A stretch of 64,000 bases of DNA from Streptomyces sp. NBC_01571 (GTDB lineage Bacteria; Actinomycetota; Actinomycetes; Streptomycetales; Streptomycetaceae). The notes under the pieces were generated by a model. That model ran no database searches, had not been told where the DNA came from, and saw nothing but the letters and a program-made list of their open reading frames with translations. The stretch lies in assembly GCF_026339875.1 (NCBI RefSeq), contig NZ_JAPEPZ010000004.1:1-64000 (forward strand). The letters run 5' to 3'. The position numbers and the translations under genes were made by a program. Below are positions 18,270-27,512 of the stretch, piece after piece. Position 1 is the stretch's first letter. The number at the start of each line of letters is the position of its first letter.

Positions 18270-19289
18270 ATGCCCTGGGGACTACGCGAAGCGGTCGGCC
18301 TGACGAACGAGGGCACCCAGTGCCCCAACCACGCCTCCGATCAGCAGCAGGTCGCCGAACTCCTCGACGCGGTCGGTCTGCCGGCCGGCGGGACGTCACT
18401 GGACACGCTCCCGCCGATCGAGGACGGCCAGGCCTCGGACGAACTCTGCAAGGCCATCCGGAACTTCCAGACGGTGCAGGACGGACTCATCGCCGACGCC
18501 CGGGTGGATGTGGGCGCGGGCACCTGGACCCGCCTGATGGAACTGGTCGATCCGGGCAGCGCCCCAGCCGAAGCGGGCACTCCCCTGCTGCTCGCCGTCT
18601 CGACCTACGAGGTATTCGAGCTGCCCGAGAGCGCCGCCCCCTGGCCGTCCCTGAGCTACACCCTCCGGGGGCAGGTCGCGGCGTGGGACGGCCCCGGCAT
18701 CCACATGGAGCTCTGGGTGAACGGGCCGTTGAAGGTCGCCTGGAGCCAGGACTCGTACAACCTGGGCTGTGAGGTGTCCCCCGAGTTCAAGGCCCTGGAC
18801 GAGGCTGTGGCCTCCGGCAGCGCCCGGGCCATTGGCGGAATCGCCCTGGACCAGCTCTGCTCCCGGTTGCGCTCGGAGTCCAAGGAGGCGATCGGCTCGC
18901 TGTTCGCGGCCGTCAGTATCGGCACTGGTCTCGACGGCACCCCCCGGATCGGAGGCACCATCGGCGACGACACCTCCTTCCTGCGCGTCGAGTTCGATCC
19001 GGTGGAACGTGCGGTGATCTACACCGGGAGCGTGCACGTCTTCAAGTCACACCCCGTCACGCAGGGCGAGGCCCAGGTGTCCGGTGATCTCCAGGTGCAG
19101 TTGAGGATCACGACCGGCGCTGAGGACTACGCCGCGAGCGTGGCGACAGCCCTGGCCGTCCTGGCGATCGGGGCCGTCTTCCTGGTCCCCACGGCCGCTT
19201 GGCTGGGCAGCGCGATCGTTTCCGGGTTGGGCACCGGCGTCAGAGAGATCATTGTCCGCGTCCCGCTCAGGGCACTGGCACACCAGTAG
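18270..19289 (+). CDS. Unknown protein with binding-like N-terminus and C-terminal helix
   Basis: A 339-residue protein. Residues about 20-95 resemble a peptidoglycan-binding-like helical domain (QQQVAELLDAVGLPAGG, LCKAIRNFQTVQDG, DVGAGTWTRLMEL). The middle is a beta-rich domain I do not recognise. A long hydrophobic segment near the end (VATALAVLAIGAVFLVPTAA, residues about 290-310) could span the membrane. AAGGAAA precedes ATG 18270. It follows the nuclease by 57 bp. It could anchor or deliver a partner, or be holin-like only in the loosest sense; no function assigned. Confidence 0.55.
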   Translation: MPWGLREAVGLTNEGTQCPNHASDQQQVAELLDAVGLPAGGTSLDTLPPIEDGQASDELCKAIRNFQTVQDGLIADARVDVGAGTWTRLMELVDPGSAPAEAGTPLLLAVSTYEVFELPESAAPWPSLSYTLRGQVAAWDGPGIHMELWVNGPLKVAWSQDSYNLGCEVSPEFKALDEAVASGSARAIGGIALDQLCSRLRSESKEAIGSLFAAVSIGTGLDGTPRIGGTIGDDTSFLRVEFDPVERAVIYTGSVHVFKSHPVTQGEAQVSGDLQVQLRITTGAEDYAASVATALAVLAIGAVFLVPTAAWLGSAIVSGLGTGVREIIVRVPLRALAHQ

Positions 19290-19514
19290 GCGGCTGTCGG
19301 CTCACCAGTGGCAGCCGTCAGCGGCCCGCTTCTCGTCGGTGGCGCACGTTCCGGCAGACGGTTCGCCGGGCGCAGCAGGTTCGACCCCGTCGCTGGTCGC
19401 CGTGGCGGTTGTGGCAGTCCTCCCTGCCGGACGAGGGACCTGGCACCGAACCGTCGCCCTGGTCGGCCCGGAGGCTTCCCGGGCGTCCGCAGGCAGAGGC
19501 AGGAAGGCAGCATC

Positions 19515-20393
19515 ATGCACCAAAGCGTTCGCGACTACTGGATCACCTTCAACGATCCCCTCGAAGGGCGCGTCGACTTCATGTACCTGGACGTCAAGGG
19601 ATACGTGAGCACCGGAATAGGCAACAAGATCGACGAGTCCGCCCAGGACAACTCCGCACCGACCGCGGAGGAGCGCGCCACCTCCCTGGTCGCCGCCAAC
19701 AGGCTTCGCTGGCTGGTCAACGACGTGGACACTGAGGCGACGTCCGAGGATGTCGCCACCGACTGGGACACGGTGAAATCGCATCTGGAACTCGCGCCCC
19801 TCGGGCTGCACGGCAAATTCAAACCGTTCACGCGCCTGCACGTGGACGACCAGGAGATCGACCGCCATGTCTTCGCAAAGCTCGACGAGATGGAGTCGGT
19901 GCTCACCTCCCGCGACGGGTTCGGCGGTTTCGCCTCTTGGCCGGCCAACGCGCAGCTGGCCACGCTGAGCATGTGCTGGGCGATGGGCTCGAAGTTCCGG
20001 TTTCCCAAGTTTCAGAGCCACGTGCAGGACCGGAACTGGGCGGGCGCCGCGGACGAGTGCCACTTCACCCCGGATGTCAGCACGATCAGGATCCGCAACA
20101 TGCTCGACCGGGCTCACTTCCTGCTGGCCCGCGACGTCGAGGACCGCGGCCTGCCGATCGAGCCGATCGCGCTGGGCGTGTCGGACGTGTTCGGCGTGCA
20201 AGGGGCACTTCTTGCCCTAGCCTTCAAACCGCTCTCGCAGGACGGCGTGGACGGCCCCCTCACGCAGGGCAAAGTCAGCGAGTTCCAGTCGGCATCGGGC
20301 CTGGTCGAGAACGGGGCGTTCGACGACCCGGACACGGTGTCCGCGCTCGCCGCCCAGCTCTCCGGTCGCGGCTTCACCGTGCTCGGCGCCTGA
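19515..20393 (+). CDS. Lysozyme-like protein with binding domain
   Basis: A 292-residue protein. Residues 10-45 (DPLEGRVDFMYLDVKGYVST then GIGNKID, read here in two parts) match the GH24-like lysozyme signature with an early Glu followed by a YLD-G-GxGN pattern. A C-terminal domain (residues about 215-290: VFGVQGALLALAFKPL, DGPLTQGKVSEFQSASGLV) is a peptidoglycan-binding type repeat. Likely cleaves the glycan strand. The ATG at 19515 follows AGGAAGG; no signal peptide. It is separated from the preceding gene by 225 bp and converges closely (25 bp) on the phospholipase D-like gene. Confidence 0.65.
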   Translation: MHQSVRDYWITFNDPLEGRVDFMYLDVKGYVSTGIGNKIDESAQDNSAPTAEERATSLVAANRLRWLVNDVDTEATSEDVATDWDTVKSHLELAPLGLHGKFKPFTRLHVDDQEIDRHVFAKLDEMESVLTSRDGFGGFASWPANAQLATLSMCWAMGSKFRFPKFQSHVQDRNWAGAADECHFTPDVSTIRIRNMLDRAHFLLARDVEDRGLPIEPIALGVSDVFGVQGALLALAFKPLSQDGVDGPLTQGKVSEFQSASGLVENGAFDDPDTVSALAAQLSGRGFTVLGA

Positions 20394-20418
20394 GCGCCCG
20401 GCCGAATCGAGGTGCGGC

Positions 20419-22365
20419 TCAGCACACGGTGTTGGGGTTGAGGAGCCTGCGCAGGAAGCCCTCGGGGTCGGGAATGAGATCCGCGACGGTGCCGAGGTCC
20501 AGGCCCGGCACCATCTCGACGGGCAGGGCGAGGGGACCGAGCACCAACGGTGCCAGCAGCTGCCAGTTCTCCATCTCTTGGATCGAGCGCAGCAGCTCCC
20601 GCAGCACCTCTCGCCACTCCACGGCGGGAACCTGCGCGGGAACGGGGAAGTGGACCAGATGGCCGGACTTGCCGCCCGCCGTGGGCATGCGGCCGAGACC
20701 TACCAGCGGGTCCTCGTGCAGCGACGGGTCCTCATTGAGGTGTTCGCCCCAGATCTGCGTGCGCAGCTCCCGGATGGACACCCCGGACCGGTGCGGGGTG
20801 CCGCCCACGCTGCCGTCGGTCAGGTCCGTGTCGAAGACGCCTAGATGCAGTTCCGAATCCGTGGTGTGCGAGCGGAAGTTCAGGTTGGCGCTCCCCGCGG
20901 CGGCGTACTGGTCGTCGACGATCATCAGCTTCGCGTGGACATAGATCTGGCGCGTCGTCGCCGACTGCTCCAGATGGAAGCAGTGGACGTTCGCGGGAGC
21001 GGCGGAGGCGATGCGCTGGATGGCCTCGGTGCGCAGCGCCTTGTGGACGTCCTTTAGCCCCGGCGCGTCGAAGTCGCGTGCGGTCACGAGGATGACCTGG
21101 ACGCCCCGGCCGGCGGCGTCCCGCAGGTCGTCGACGAGGGGCGAGGGCCAGAGATACTGGTCCTCGACGTATATGTAGTGCCGCGCCCGGCGTATGGCCT
21201 TCCGGTAGGCGGCCGTGACGGTGAACTCGCCGCCGGGCAGGAAGGAGTAGACCCCCTTGCAGGTGAGGGTGCGCAGCACCTGCACTGCCTGAGTCCCCTG
21301 GGTGGTCGGCGGTCCGGGTTGCGACGTCGGAGAGATCGGCACGGGCGTGGCGTCGATGCGGCTGGGCCGGGTGGGATCGTTCCAGCGTTGGACCAGGTTC
21401 TGCCAGATCTGGCCGACGGCGGGCCCGAACACCGCGCACTGCACGTCGTGCCAGCCGGGCAGGGAGATCTGCATCCCCAGGAAGTCCGGCTCCCGTTGCC
21501 GTATGGGCGGATCGACGTGAGCGGCGTTGTCCCAGCGGTCGAGGCAGACGTCGATCCCGCCGACGAATGCGCACGCACCCTCGGCGGCACCTTGTACCAC
21601 CGCGCACTTCTGATGGTGGGAGCCGAAATCGCCCACCCGGGCGTCGAGGATCGCCTGGGCCCCCGCGTCGACCAGCCCGGTGCGGAAGTCGAAATTGTCC
21701 TTGGACGGCAGGGTCGGAACCCTGGGCCTGCGCACGGGAAGCGTGGAGAACTGCGAGCCGTACAGAAGCGCGCGTACCTCGACGCCGTCGGCACGAAGCT
21801 TGAGGAGCCGGTCGAGGTATCCCGGTGAGCCCGGAACCGCCGGGGTCAGCATCTGCTCGGGCGAGAACCGCCAGCCGGCCAGCAGCACCTGGTCCCCAGC
21901 CGCCAGGACGTCCAGCTGTGAGGACAGGGTGGTGTAGTACGCCTCAGCGTCAACGAAGAACAGGACCAGGTTGTCCACGGTGAAGGCGGGAGAGCGGAAC
22001 GCGCCCATCTCGGCGTCGGTCAGCAGCCAGTCCTCGGGCGTGACGCTCTCCGCGGGCGGGCGTTCGGCCTCCGCCCGCATCTCGTCCAGCTTCAGGACCG
22101 TCAGGGGGCCGACGTCGTCGATCACCTCGGCCGGGGGAACGCCGAGCACTTCGACCTTGAACCGGGCCACCGCACCGGCGGTTTCGTCGCCGTAGTCGCC
22201 GTCGGCCCCGAATTGGGGCAGGCAGTCCGGATCCCAGCCGAGCAGCGCGATCTGCACCTTCTGCACGGCCGGATCGGTTCGGTGTTCGGTCCGCGAAATA
22301 CGGTCCTGGTCCTGCGCGATCGCTTCGAGCAGCGGATCGCCGGCGAACAGTGCGGAAGTGAGCAT
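20419..22365 (-). CDS. Phospholipase D-superfamily protein
   Basis: A 648-residue protein with two HKD half-sites: HHQK with His251 and Lys253, and HAKLMIVDD with His477 and Lys479, followed by GSANLN. This is the paired active site of phospholipase D enzymes and related nucleases. The first 100 residues include a peptidoglycan-binding-like repeat (VQKVQIALLGWDPDCLPQFG and GDYGDETAGAVARFK). No signal peptide. ATG 22365 has AGGAGA upstream. It is the only gene in this block on the minus strand and probably has its own promoter. Lipid or nucleic-acid substrate cannot be told from sequence. Confidence 0.85.
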   Translation of the reverse strand: MLTSALFAGDPLLEAIAQDQDRISRTEHRTDPAVQKVQIALLGWDPDCLPQFGADGDYGDETAGAVARFKVEVLGVPPAEVIDDVGPLTVLKLDEMRAEAERPPAESVTPEDWLLTDAEMGAFRSPAFTVDNLVLFFVDAEAYYTTLSSQLDVLAAGDQVLLAGWRFSPEQMLTPAVPGSPGYLDRLLKLRADGVEVRALLYGSQFSTLPVRRPRVPTLPSKDNFDFRTGLVDAGAQAILDARVGDFGSHHQKCAVVQGAAEGACAFVGGIDVCLDRWDNAAHVDPPIRQREPDFLGMQISLPGWHDVQCAVFGPAVGQIWQNLVQRWNDPTRPSRIDATPVPISPTSQPGPPTTQGTQAVQVLRTLTCKGVYSFLPGGEFTVTAAYRKAIRRARHYIYVEDQYLWPSPLVDDLRDAAGRGVQVILVTARDFDAPGLKDVHKALRTEAIQRIASAAPANVHCFHLEQSATTRQIYVHAKLMIVDDQYAAAGSANLNFRSHTTDSELHLGVFDTDLTDGSVGGTPHRSGVSIRELRTQIWGEHLNEDPSLHEDPLVGLGRMPTAGGKSGHLVHFPVPAQVPAVEWREVLRELLRSIQEMENWQLLAPLVLGPLALPVEMVPGLDLGTVADLIPDPEGFLRRLLNPNTVC

Positions 22366-23488
22366 CCCGGATCTCCTTCACCGAGGTCGAGGCGGGCGTC
22401 CGAACACTCCGGCATCCGGCGGCCGAGGCCACCGTGGTGTCACGGGGCGCAATCGACACCCTTCGGCGCGGCGCCCTCGCCCCGGCCCCGACACGGGCGG
22501 GAGGCAGGCCCCGCGGTACCCGGGGAGCACGGCTGGGCGACCGCGGCGACGTCGGTCCTGCTGGGCTGATCGGCGAAGTTCAACCCGCCGTCGCAGCAAG
22601 CGCCAAGACGCTTAGCCAGGGCCATTCCTCCTCGCAGAATGCGCGGAGCGGCGCACAGCACCACCATGCTCGCATCACTCGGCGGCCCGCGCCATGCGAC
22701 AGTTGCGCGGTGCTGCGCCGCCCCTGCGAGGGGCCCGACGTACGTCCGCTGCGACCGACCCGCAACAACTGCCCCCTGGGGGCAGTTGTCCGAATCAGGA
22801 CATGAAGGAGGAGAAGGTACACCCTGGTTGCCCCTGCCGATCGGAGAGCCGGTAGATGGCCGGCGCTCATCCGGGCGGGATTCCCCCGGCCCGATCGACG
22901 ACGTGATCGAGTGGCCTCGGCCGATGTGGCGAGCGTCGAAAATCCGACTAGGCTGGTGAGTTGTAGCAAGCACGCGCAGCCGGATGTGCGCTGCAAGCGG
23001 CGCGTCGCGAGATGCGCGCAATGTTCGCCGACACCAGTCATGTCCATTCTCGCGTTCGGCGATCACCGGCAGGACATCCGAGGTGAGCTCGACGTGAACG
23101 GGCAACCGTACGGGACGGGGCGCCGACACCCCGCCACGACGCGACTCGGGCCAAGCGGAGTCAGCGGAGTCCGCCGACGGCCACGTCGAGGACGGACGGC
23201 CACGTCGAACCCCGCCGACCCGTTCCGCGCAGACCTGGACGAGTCCCATGAACGAGGAACCCCCCTCCAACTCGCCGGTGATTCCCGGGCGCACCAGGCC
23301 GTCGGCCAGGTGAGCGACACGTCGGTGCGCGGCAATGTGGCCTTCCCGGTGGAGCAGCCCTTCGGCAACCCGGACGGTCTTGTCCCGGCGCCGAGGTCCC
23401 GTGACCGTGGGCCGCGGAGCGGCGACGTTCGACGTCGCACTGCGATCGGTCGGGCAGGAGGTCGGTCAGAGACAAGGAGGAGCCGGTC
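22366..23488. other. 1.1-kb divergent intergenic region
   Basis: It separates the phospholipase D-like gene (minus) and the WD40 operon (plus), so promoters for both should lie here. The one feature I can point to is the palindrome at 22765-22789. Open frames in it have low-complexity Arg/Pro-rich translations and I do not support any as a gene. Confidence 0.5.
22765..22789. promoter_or_regulatory. Perfect 25-bp palindrome, possible operator
   Basis: ACAACTGCCCCC, a single T, then GGGGGCAGTTGT form a perfect inverted repeat with 12-bp arms. A one-base centre is too tight for an efficient transcript hairpin and fits a dimeric repressor site better. It lies in the divergent region about 400 bp before the phospholipase D-like gene start and 700 bp before the WD40 operon. 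Confidence 0.45.
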
Positions 23489-24556
23489 ATGAGTGAGCCC
23501 GGTACCGTGGCACCCGAGGTCAAGCACGACGGCTCCTGCCAGGCGATCGCCTTCAGCCCCGATGGCAAGCGCTTCGCCAGTGGTGGCAGCGACACCCTTT
23601 TGCGGGTGCGCCCGACCGGCATCGGGACGCCGCGGGACATGACGGTCGGCGGTGGCGTCACGGGAATCGCCTTCAGCCCGGACGGCGGCAAGCTCGCCGT
23701 GGCCGACTTCGAGCAGGTCTCCCTGCGGGACAGCACGACCGGCACGACAGCCTGGCAAGGACCGCTCGCCCCGGGCACATCCTTGAACACCGTACGGTTC
23801 AGCTTGGACGGGCGGGTGATCGCGGCCACCGACACCCTGATCGCCGTACTCGACCAGGCCTCGGGGGAGATCGAGCAGCGGATCACCGTCGACCCGCCCC
23901 TGATCGCCGGTCTGGACGTGAGCCGGGACGGCACCCGGGTCGCCCTGGCCGTCGACGAACGCCACGGCGGAAACCACCGGGACGCCGGGTCCGCGCGGGT
24001 GCACGAGCTGGCCACCGGTACCGAGATCGGGCGGCTCACCCCGCACAACGCCGTCTTCGCCGTCGCGTTCGACCCGGACGGGACCAGGGTGCTGTGCTGC
24101 GCGGCCGACGACACCATCCGGATGTTCGAGGCGCAGGACGGCCGGCAGGTGTGGCCCACCCCGGACGAGGTCGACAGTCAGCTCACCTTCCCGCGCTGCC
24201 AGGCGTTCGACCCCAAGGGCAAGTGGACAGTGGTCGGCGGCGCCGACGGGTTCGCCCGGGTCCTGGACGCGGACACCGGGGTCGAGAAGTGCCGGGCGCC
24301 CAAGCTGGCCCCCGGTGCCCCGGACCCGGGCCTCGGAGCCGTCACAAACGTGGCGTTCAGCCCCAACGGCAAGCTCGCGGCCAGCGCCTCCATCGACAAC
24401 CTCGTACGGCTGTTCAACCTCAACGGCAAGGAGTTGTACACCGTCCCCACCGAGGAGGTGCTGGCGATTCGGTTCAGCCCCGACGGCCGCTGGCTGGGCG
24501 TCGGCACCATGACCGGCGCGCTGGTGATCGACAACGGCGAAGCCAATACGGGATGA
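23489..24556 (+). CDS. WD40-repeat beta-propeller protein
   Basis: A 355-residue protein made of about seven repeats with the recurring pattern AFSPDGKRFASGG, IAFSPDGGKLAVAD, RFSLDGRVIAATD, AFDPDGTRVLCC, AFSPNGKLAAS and RFSPDGRWLGVG. It should fold as a single propeller that scaffolds other proteins. No signal peptide or membrane segment. ATG 23489 has a strong AAGGAGGAG site. It is the first gene of a tight run: six bases separate it from the 966-residue gene, implying a stoichiometric partner role. Confidence 0.85.
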   Translation: MSEPGTVAPEVKHDGSCQAIAFSPDGKRFASGGSDTLLRVRPTGIGTPRDMTVGGGVTGIAFSPDGGKLAVADFEQVSLRDSTTGTTAWQGPLAPGTSLNTVRFSLDGRVIAATDTLIAVLDQASGEIEQRITVDPPLIAGLDVSRDGTRVALAVDERHGGNHRDAGSARVHELATGTEIGRLTPHNAVFAVAFDPDGTRVLCCAADDTIRMFEAQDGRQVWPTPDEVDSQLTFPRCQAFDPKGKWTVVGGADGFARVLDADTGVEKCRAPKLAPGAPDPGLGAVTNVAFSPNGKLAASASIDNLVRLFNLNGKELYTVPTEEVLAIRFSPDGRWLGVGTMTGALVIDNGEANTG

Positions 24557-24562
24557 GCCGCC

Positions 24563-27463
24563 ATGGACCCGCACGAACTCCTCCACCAGGTCGCCGGCCA
24601 ACTGCGAGCGCTGGCCAGGGACGCCGTGGACGGCCTGGTCCGCGCCTTGCCGGAGGTCGGCGAGGACCCTTCGGCCGTGGGAACGGTGCTCGCCGGACGG
24701 CTGCTCGACGTGCACGACCGGCTGCCCGCCGGGAACTCGCTGGTGGAGCTCATACGGGAGATGCTCGGCGACCTGGACGCCGCGTCGCTTGTACGGCTGC
24801 ACGGGTGGCGGCGAGCGCCCGGCGCGCCGATCGGCGTGGCGCTGGTGCTGACCGACCCGTCCGGAGCGGCGGGCGGGCGCGCCGTGCTCGGAGTGACCCC
24901 CGACGGGCCGGTGTTCGACGTGGTGGTCACGCCGGAGGCGGCTCTGACGCTGCCCCAGACGGCCCGGGGGCCGTGGAGCGTGGAGGCGACCGTCACGGCC
25001 GGGCAGGGCTGGGACGCCGCCTTCGGCCCCGGCCTGCCGCCCGCGCCACCCGGCGGAACCGCGGTGATCCGGCTGCGGCGCAGCGGCCGGCTCACCGCCG
25101 GGATGTCCGACGGGCCGGGGCTGAGCGTCGACGGCATCGTGCTAGCCGTGACCTCGGACCCCGGCACGCCCGCGGCGTTCGAGCTGGAATTGCAGGGGTT
25201 CACCGCCGCCGTCCTGCCCGCCGCGCTGGCCAGGCTCCTCGGCACCGGCGGGGCCGGCCCGATGTCGGGACCGCCCGCGCCGGTCGTCTTGCGGGCTGAC
25301 CGGGTCGAGGGCTTGCGCTTCGCCGGGACCGGTGCCCTGCGCGTCCCCCTGCCGCTACGGCTGAACGGCCTTGGCGTGTCGAGCCGGGGGGCCGCCCTGG
25401 AGCTGACCTCCGACGGGGGCGAGCCGCGGCTGGCGCTGTCCGTGTCGGCCAGTGCCGGGCTGCCGGGCCTGCCGCTGCGCGTCCATCTGGACCGGGCCGG
25501 GGTCGACCTGCCCGTCACGTTCTCCTCGGCGACCCGCCCGGGCCTCGACCCGAGCCGGCTGCGTGAGCTGTTCCCGGACGGCATCGGAACCGAGCTCCAG
25601 GTGCCGCCCATCTCCGGCGGGGGCGTGGTCAAGCGCACCCCCGACCAGGGCTACGCGGGTCTGATCTCGCTCGACCTGGGCGTGCTGCGCATCCAGGCAC
25701 TCGCCCTGTTCCGGCCGCCCGATGGCAAGGCGGCGCCCACCAGCTTCATGGTGCTGCTGGCCGCCCAGTTCCCGCTCCCCGGCATCCAAATCGGCCTGGG
25801 CTTTGCGCTGGACGCGGTCGGCGGCCTGGTCGGGCTGAACCGGCGCGCGGACGTCACCGCGCTGCAACAGCTCGTCGGCGACGGCAACGCCGACCACGTG
25901 CTGTTCCCCGACCGAGCGGTGGAACGCGCCCAGGAGATCATCGGATCTCTCGGCTCGGCGTTCCCGGTGGCTCCCGGGCGCATCCTGGTCGGGCCGATGA
26001 TCCGCCTCAACTGGGGCGGCCGGATGGTGTCGCTGTCCGGTGCGCTGATCCTCGAACTGCCCGCACCGGCACGCGCGATCCTGCTGGGGCGGCTGCTCGT
26101 CGGACTGCCCGACCCCGTCGTGCCGCTCATCCGCCTCCAGGCCAGTGTGCTCGGCCGTGTCGAGCCGGCCGTCCCGCTGGTGGAGCTGCTGGTGTCGCTG
26201 TCCGGCTCGTGGATCGTCGGCCTGGCCGTGCGCGGCGAGATCTACCTGCTCGTACGCGGGGGCCTGCAGCCGGAGTTCGTTCTGTCGGCCGGCGGCTTCC
26301 ACCCCCGCTACACGCGCCCAGCGGGTGTGCCCGCGCTGAGCCGGCTCCAGGTCGACCTGGCCCCGGGCAACGGCTTCGGACTGCGCATGGAGGCCTACTT
26401 CGCCGTCACCACCAACGCGGTGATGTTCGGCGGCCAGGTCCAGCTGGACGCCACGATCGCGGGCTGCGGCGTGCAGGGCTGGCTGGGGCTGGACGCGCTG
26501 TTCGTCTTCGACCCGGTGTTCGCGTTCTCCGTGCGCGTACGGGCCGGAGTGGCGGTGCGCGCGTTCGGCCGCCGACTGGCCGGGATCAGCCTTGACTTCA
26601 CACTGGAGGGCCCGGCCCCCTGGCACGCGTTCGGCACCGGTAGCATCTCGGTGCTGTTCTGGGACGTCGAGCTGGACTTCGACGTGCGCTGGGGCTCACC
26701 GCCCGCCGTCCAGCAGAAGGCCGGACGCGATCCGATCGAGGTGCTGACGGCCGAACTGACGCAGACGAAGGCCTGGGCGGCGGAACGGCCGGCCGCCGAA
26801 CGCACCGCGCTGGTGTTCACCACGGCCGCGAACGAGAAACTGATCCAGGGAAGCCTGGTTCACCCAGACGCCACCCTGCGTGTCCAGGAACGTGTGGTCC
26901 CGCTGGGCGTGCCGATCTCCCGGTTCGAGCGGCGACCAGTACCCGTGCAGACCTGGACGATCAAGGACGTGACCCTCGGCGCGGCCCAGCCCGCCGCCGG
27001 TCTGCCCTCACTGCCCGAGCGGTTCGTGCCTGGCGAGTTCTTCGACCTGACCGAGGACGCGCAGCTCACCGAACCAGCCTTCGTCAGTCACGCGGGCGGG
27101 CTGCGGGCGCGCGCCGACGGCGTGCGGCTCGGCACCGGCCACCGGGTCGACGACGGCTACGAGACCGGCTACGAACCACCCCTGCCCGAGCGCGAGTTCT
27201 CCGGCTGGCAGGGGTTCTTCCACCGCGAGGCGGTCTACGCGGTCAGCGCCGCCGAACGGCTGGAGCGGTGGCGCACCTCCGAAGCGGCCGTCAGCCTGCG
27301 CCCGGCCACGCTGAGCGTGGTCGCCGCGGCTTCCCTGAAGCCCCTGCTGGAAGACGTCACCATGGTCGACGCCACCTCCGACGTCTGGCGGGCGGTGAGC
27401 GGACAACTCGCGGTGCCGCGCGACACGCTGCGGCTCGTCGAGAGCTGGGAGCTGAGCCGATGA
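24563..27463 (+). CDS. 966-residue beta-rich protein of unknown function
   Basis: The N-terminal 60 residues are helical (LRALARDAVDGLVRALPEVG). The remainder is long alternating hydrophobic/polar strands. A conserved-looking core at about residues 350-720 includes GIQIGLGFALDAVGGLVGLN, LVGPMIRLNWGGRMV and VMFGGQVQLDATIAGCGVQG. This resembles what I recall as the DUF6603 type, a beta-rich family of unknown role; that name is tentative. No signal peptide is evident. It follows the WD40 gene by six bases. The strand pattern suggests a self-assembling or barrel-like structural component. No catalytic motif seen. Confidence 0.7.
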   Translation: MDPHELLHQVAGQLRALARDAVDGLVRALPEVGEDPSAVGTVLAGRLLDVHDRLPAGNSLVELIREMLGDLDAASLVRLHGWRRAPGAPIGVALVLTDPSGAAGGRAVLGVTPDGPVFDVVVTPEAALTLPQTARGPWSVEATVTAGQGWDAAFGPGLPPAPPGGTAVIRLRRSGRLTAGMSDGPGLSVDGIVLAVTSDPGTPAAFELELQGFTAAVLPAALARLLGTGGAGPMSGPPAPVVLRADRVEGLRFAGTGALRVPLPLRLNGLGVSSRGAALELTSDGGEPRLALSVSASAGLPGLPLRVHLDRAGVDLPVTFSSATRPGLDPSRLRELFPDGIGTELQVPPISGGGVVKRTPDQGYAGLISLDLGVLRIQALALFRPPDGKAAPTSFMVLLAAQFPLPGIQIGLGFALDAVGGLVGLNRRADVTALQQLVGDGNADHVLFPDRAVERAQEIIGSLGSAFPVAPGRILVGPMIRLNWGGRMVSLSGALILELPAPARAILLGRLLVGLPDPVVPLIRLQASVLGRVEPAVPLVELLVSLSGSWIVGLAVRGEIYLLVRGGLQPEFVLSAGGFHPRYTRPAGVPALSRLQVDLAPGNGFGLRMEAYFAVTTNAVMFGGQVQLDATIAGCGVQGWLGLDALFVFDPVFAFSVRVRAGVAVRAFGRRLAGISLDFTLEGPAPWHAFGTGSISVLFWDVELDFDVRWGSPPAVQQKAGRDPIEVLTAELTQTKAWAAERPAAERTALVFTTAANEKLIQGSLVHPDATLRVQERVVPLGVPISRFERRPVPVQTWTIKDVTLGAAQPAAGLPSLPERFVPGEFFDLTEDAQLTEPAFVSHAGGLRARADGVRLGTGHRVDDGYETGYEPPLPEREFSGWQGFFHREAVYAVSAAERLERWRTSEAAVSLRPATLSVVAAASLKPLLEDVTMVDATSDVWRAVSGQLAVPRDTLRLVESWELSR

Positions 27464-27512
27464 CCGCGCCGAGCGGGCGCGGCACGCCCCGGGAGCCCGT
27501 CGGGAGCGACGC

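Noticed and set aside
14808..22365. A complete prophage
   Set aside because: No terminase, portal, capsid, tail or integrase genes are visible nearby, only lysin-type genes.
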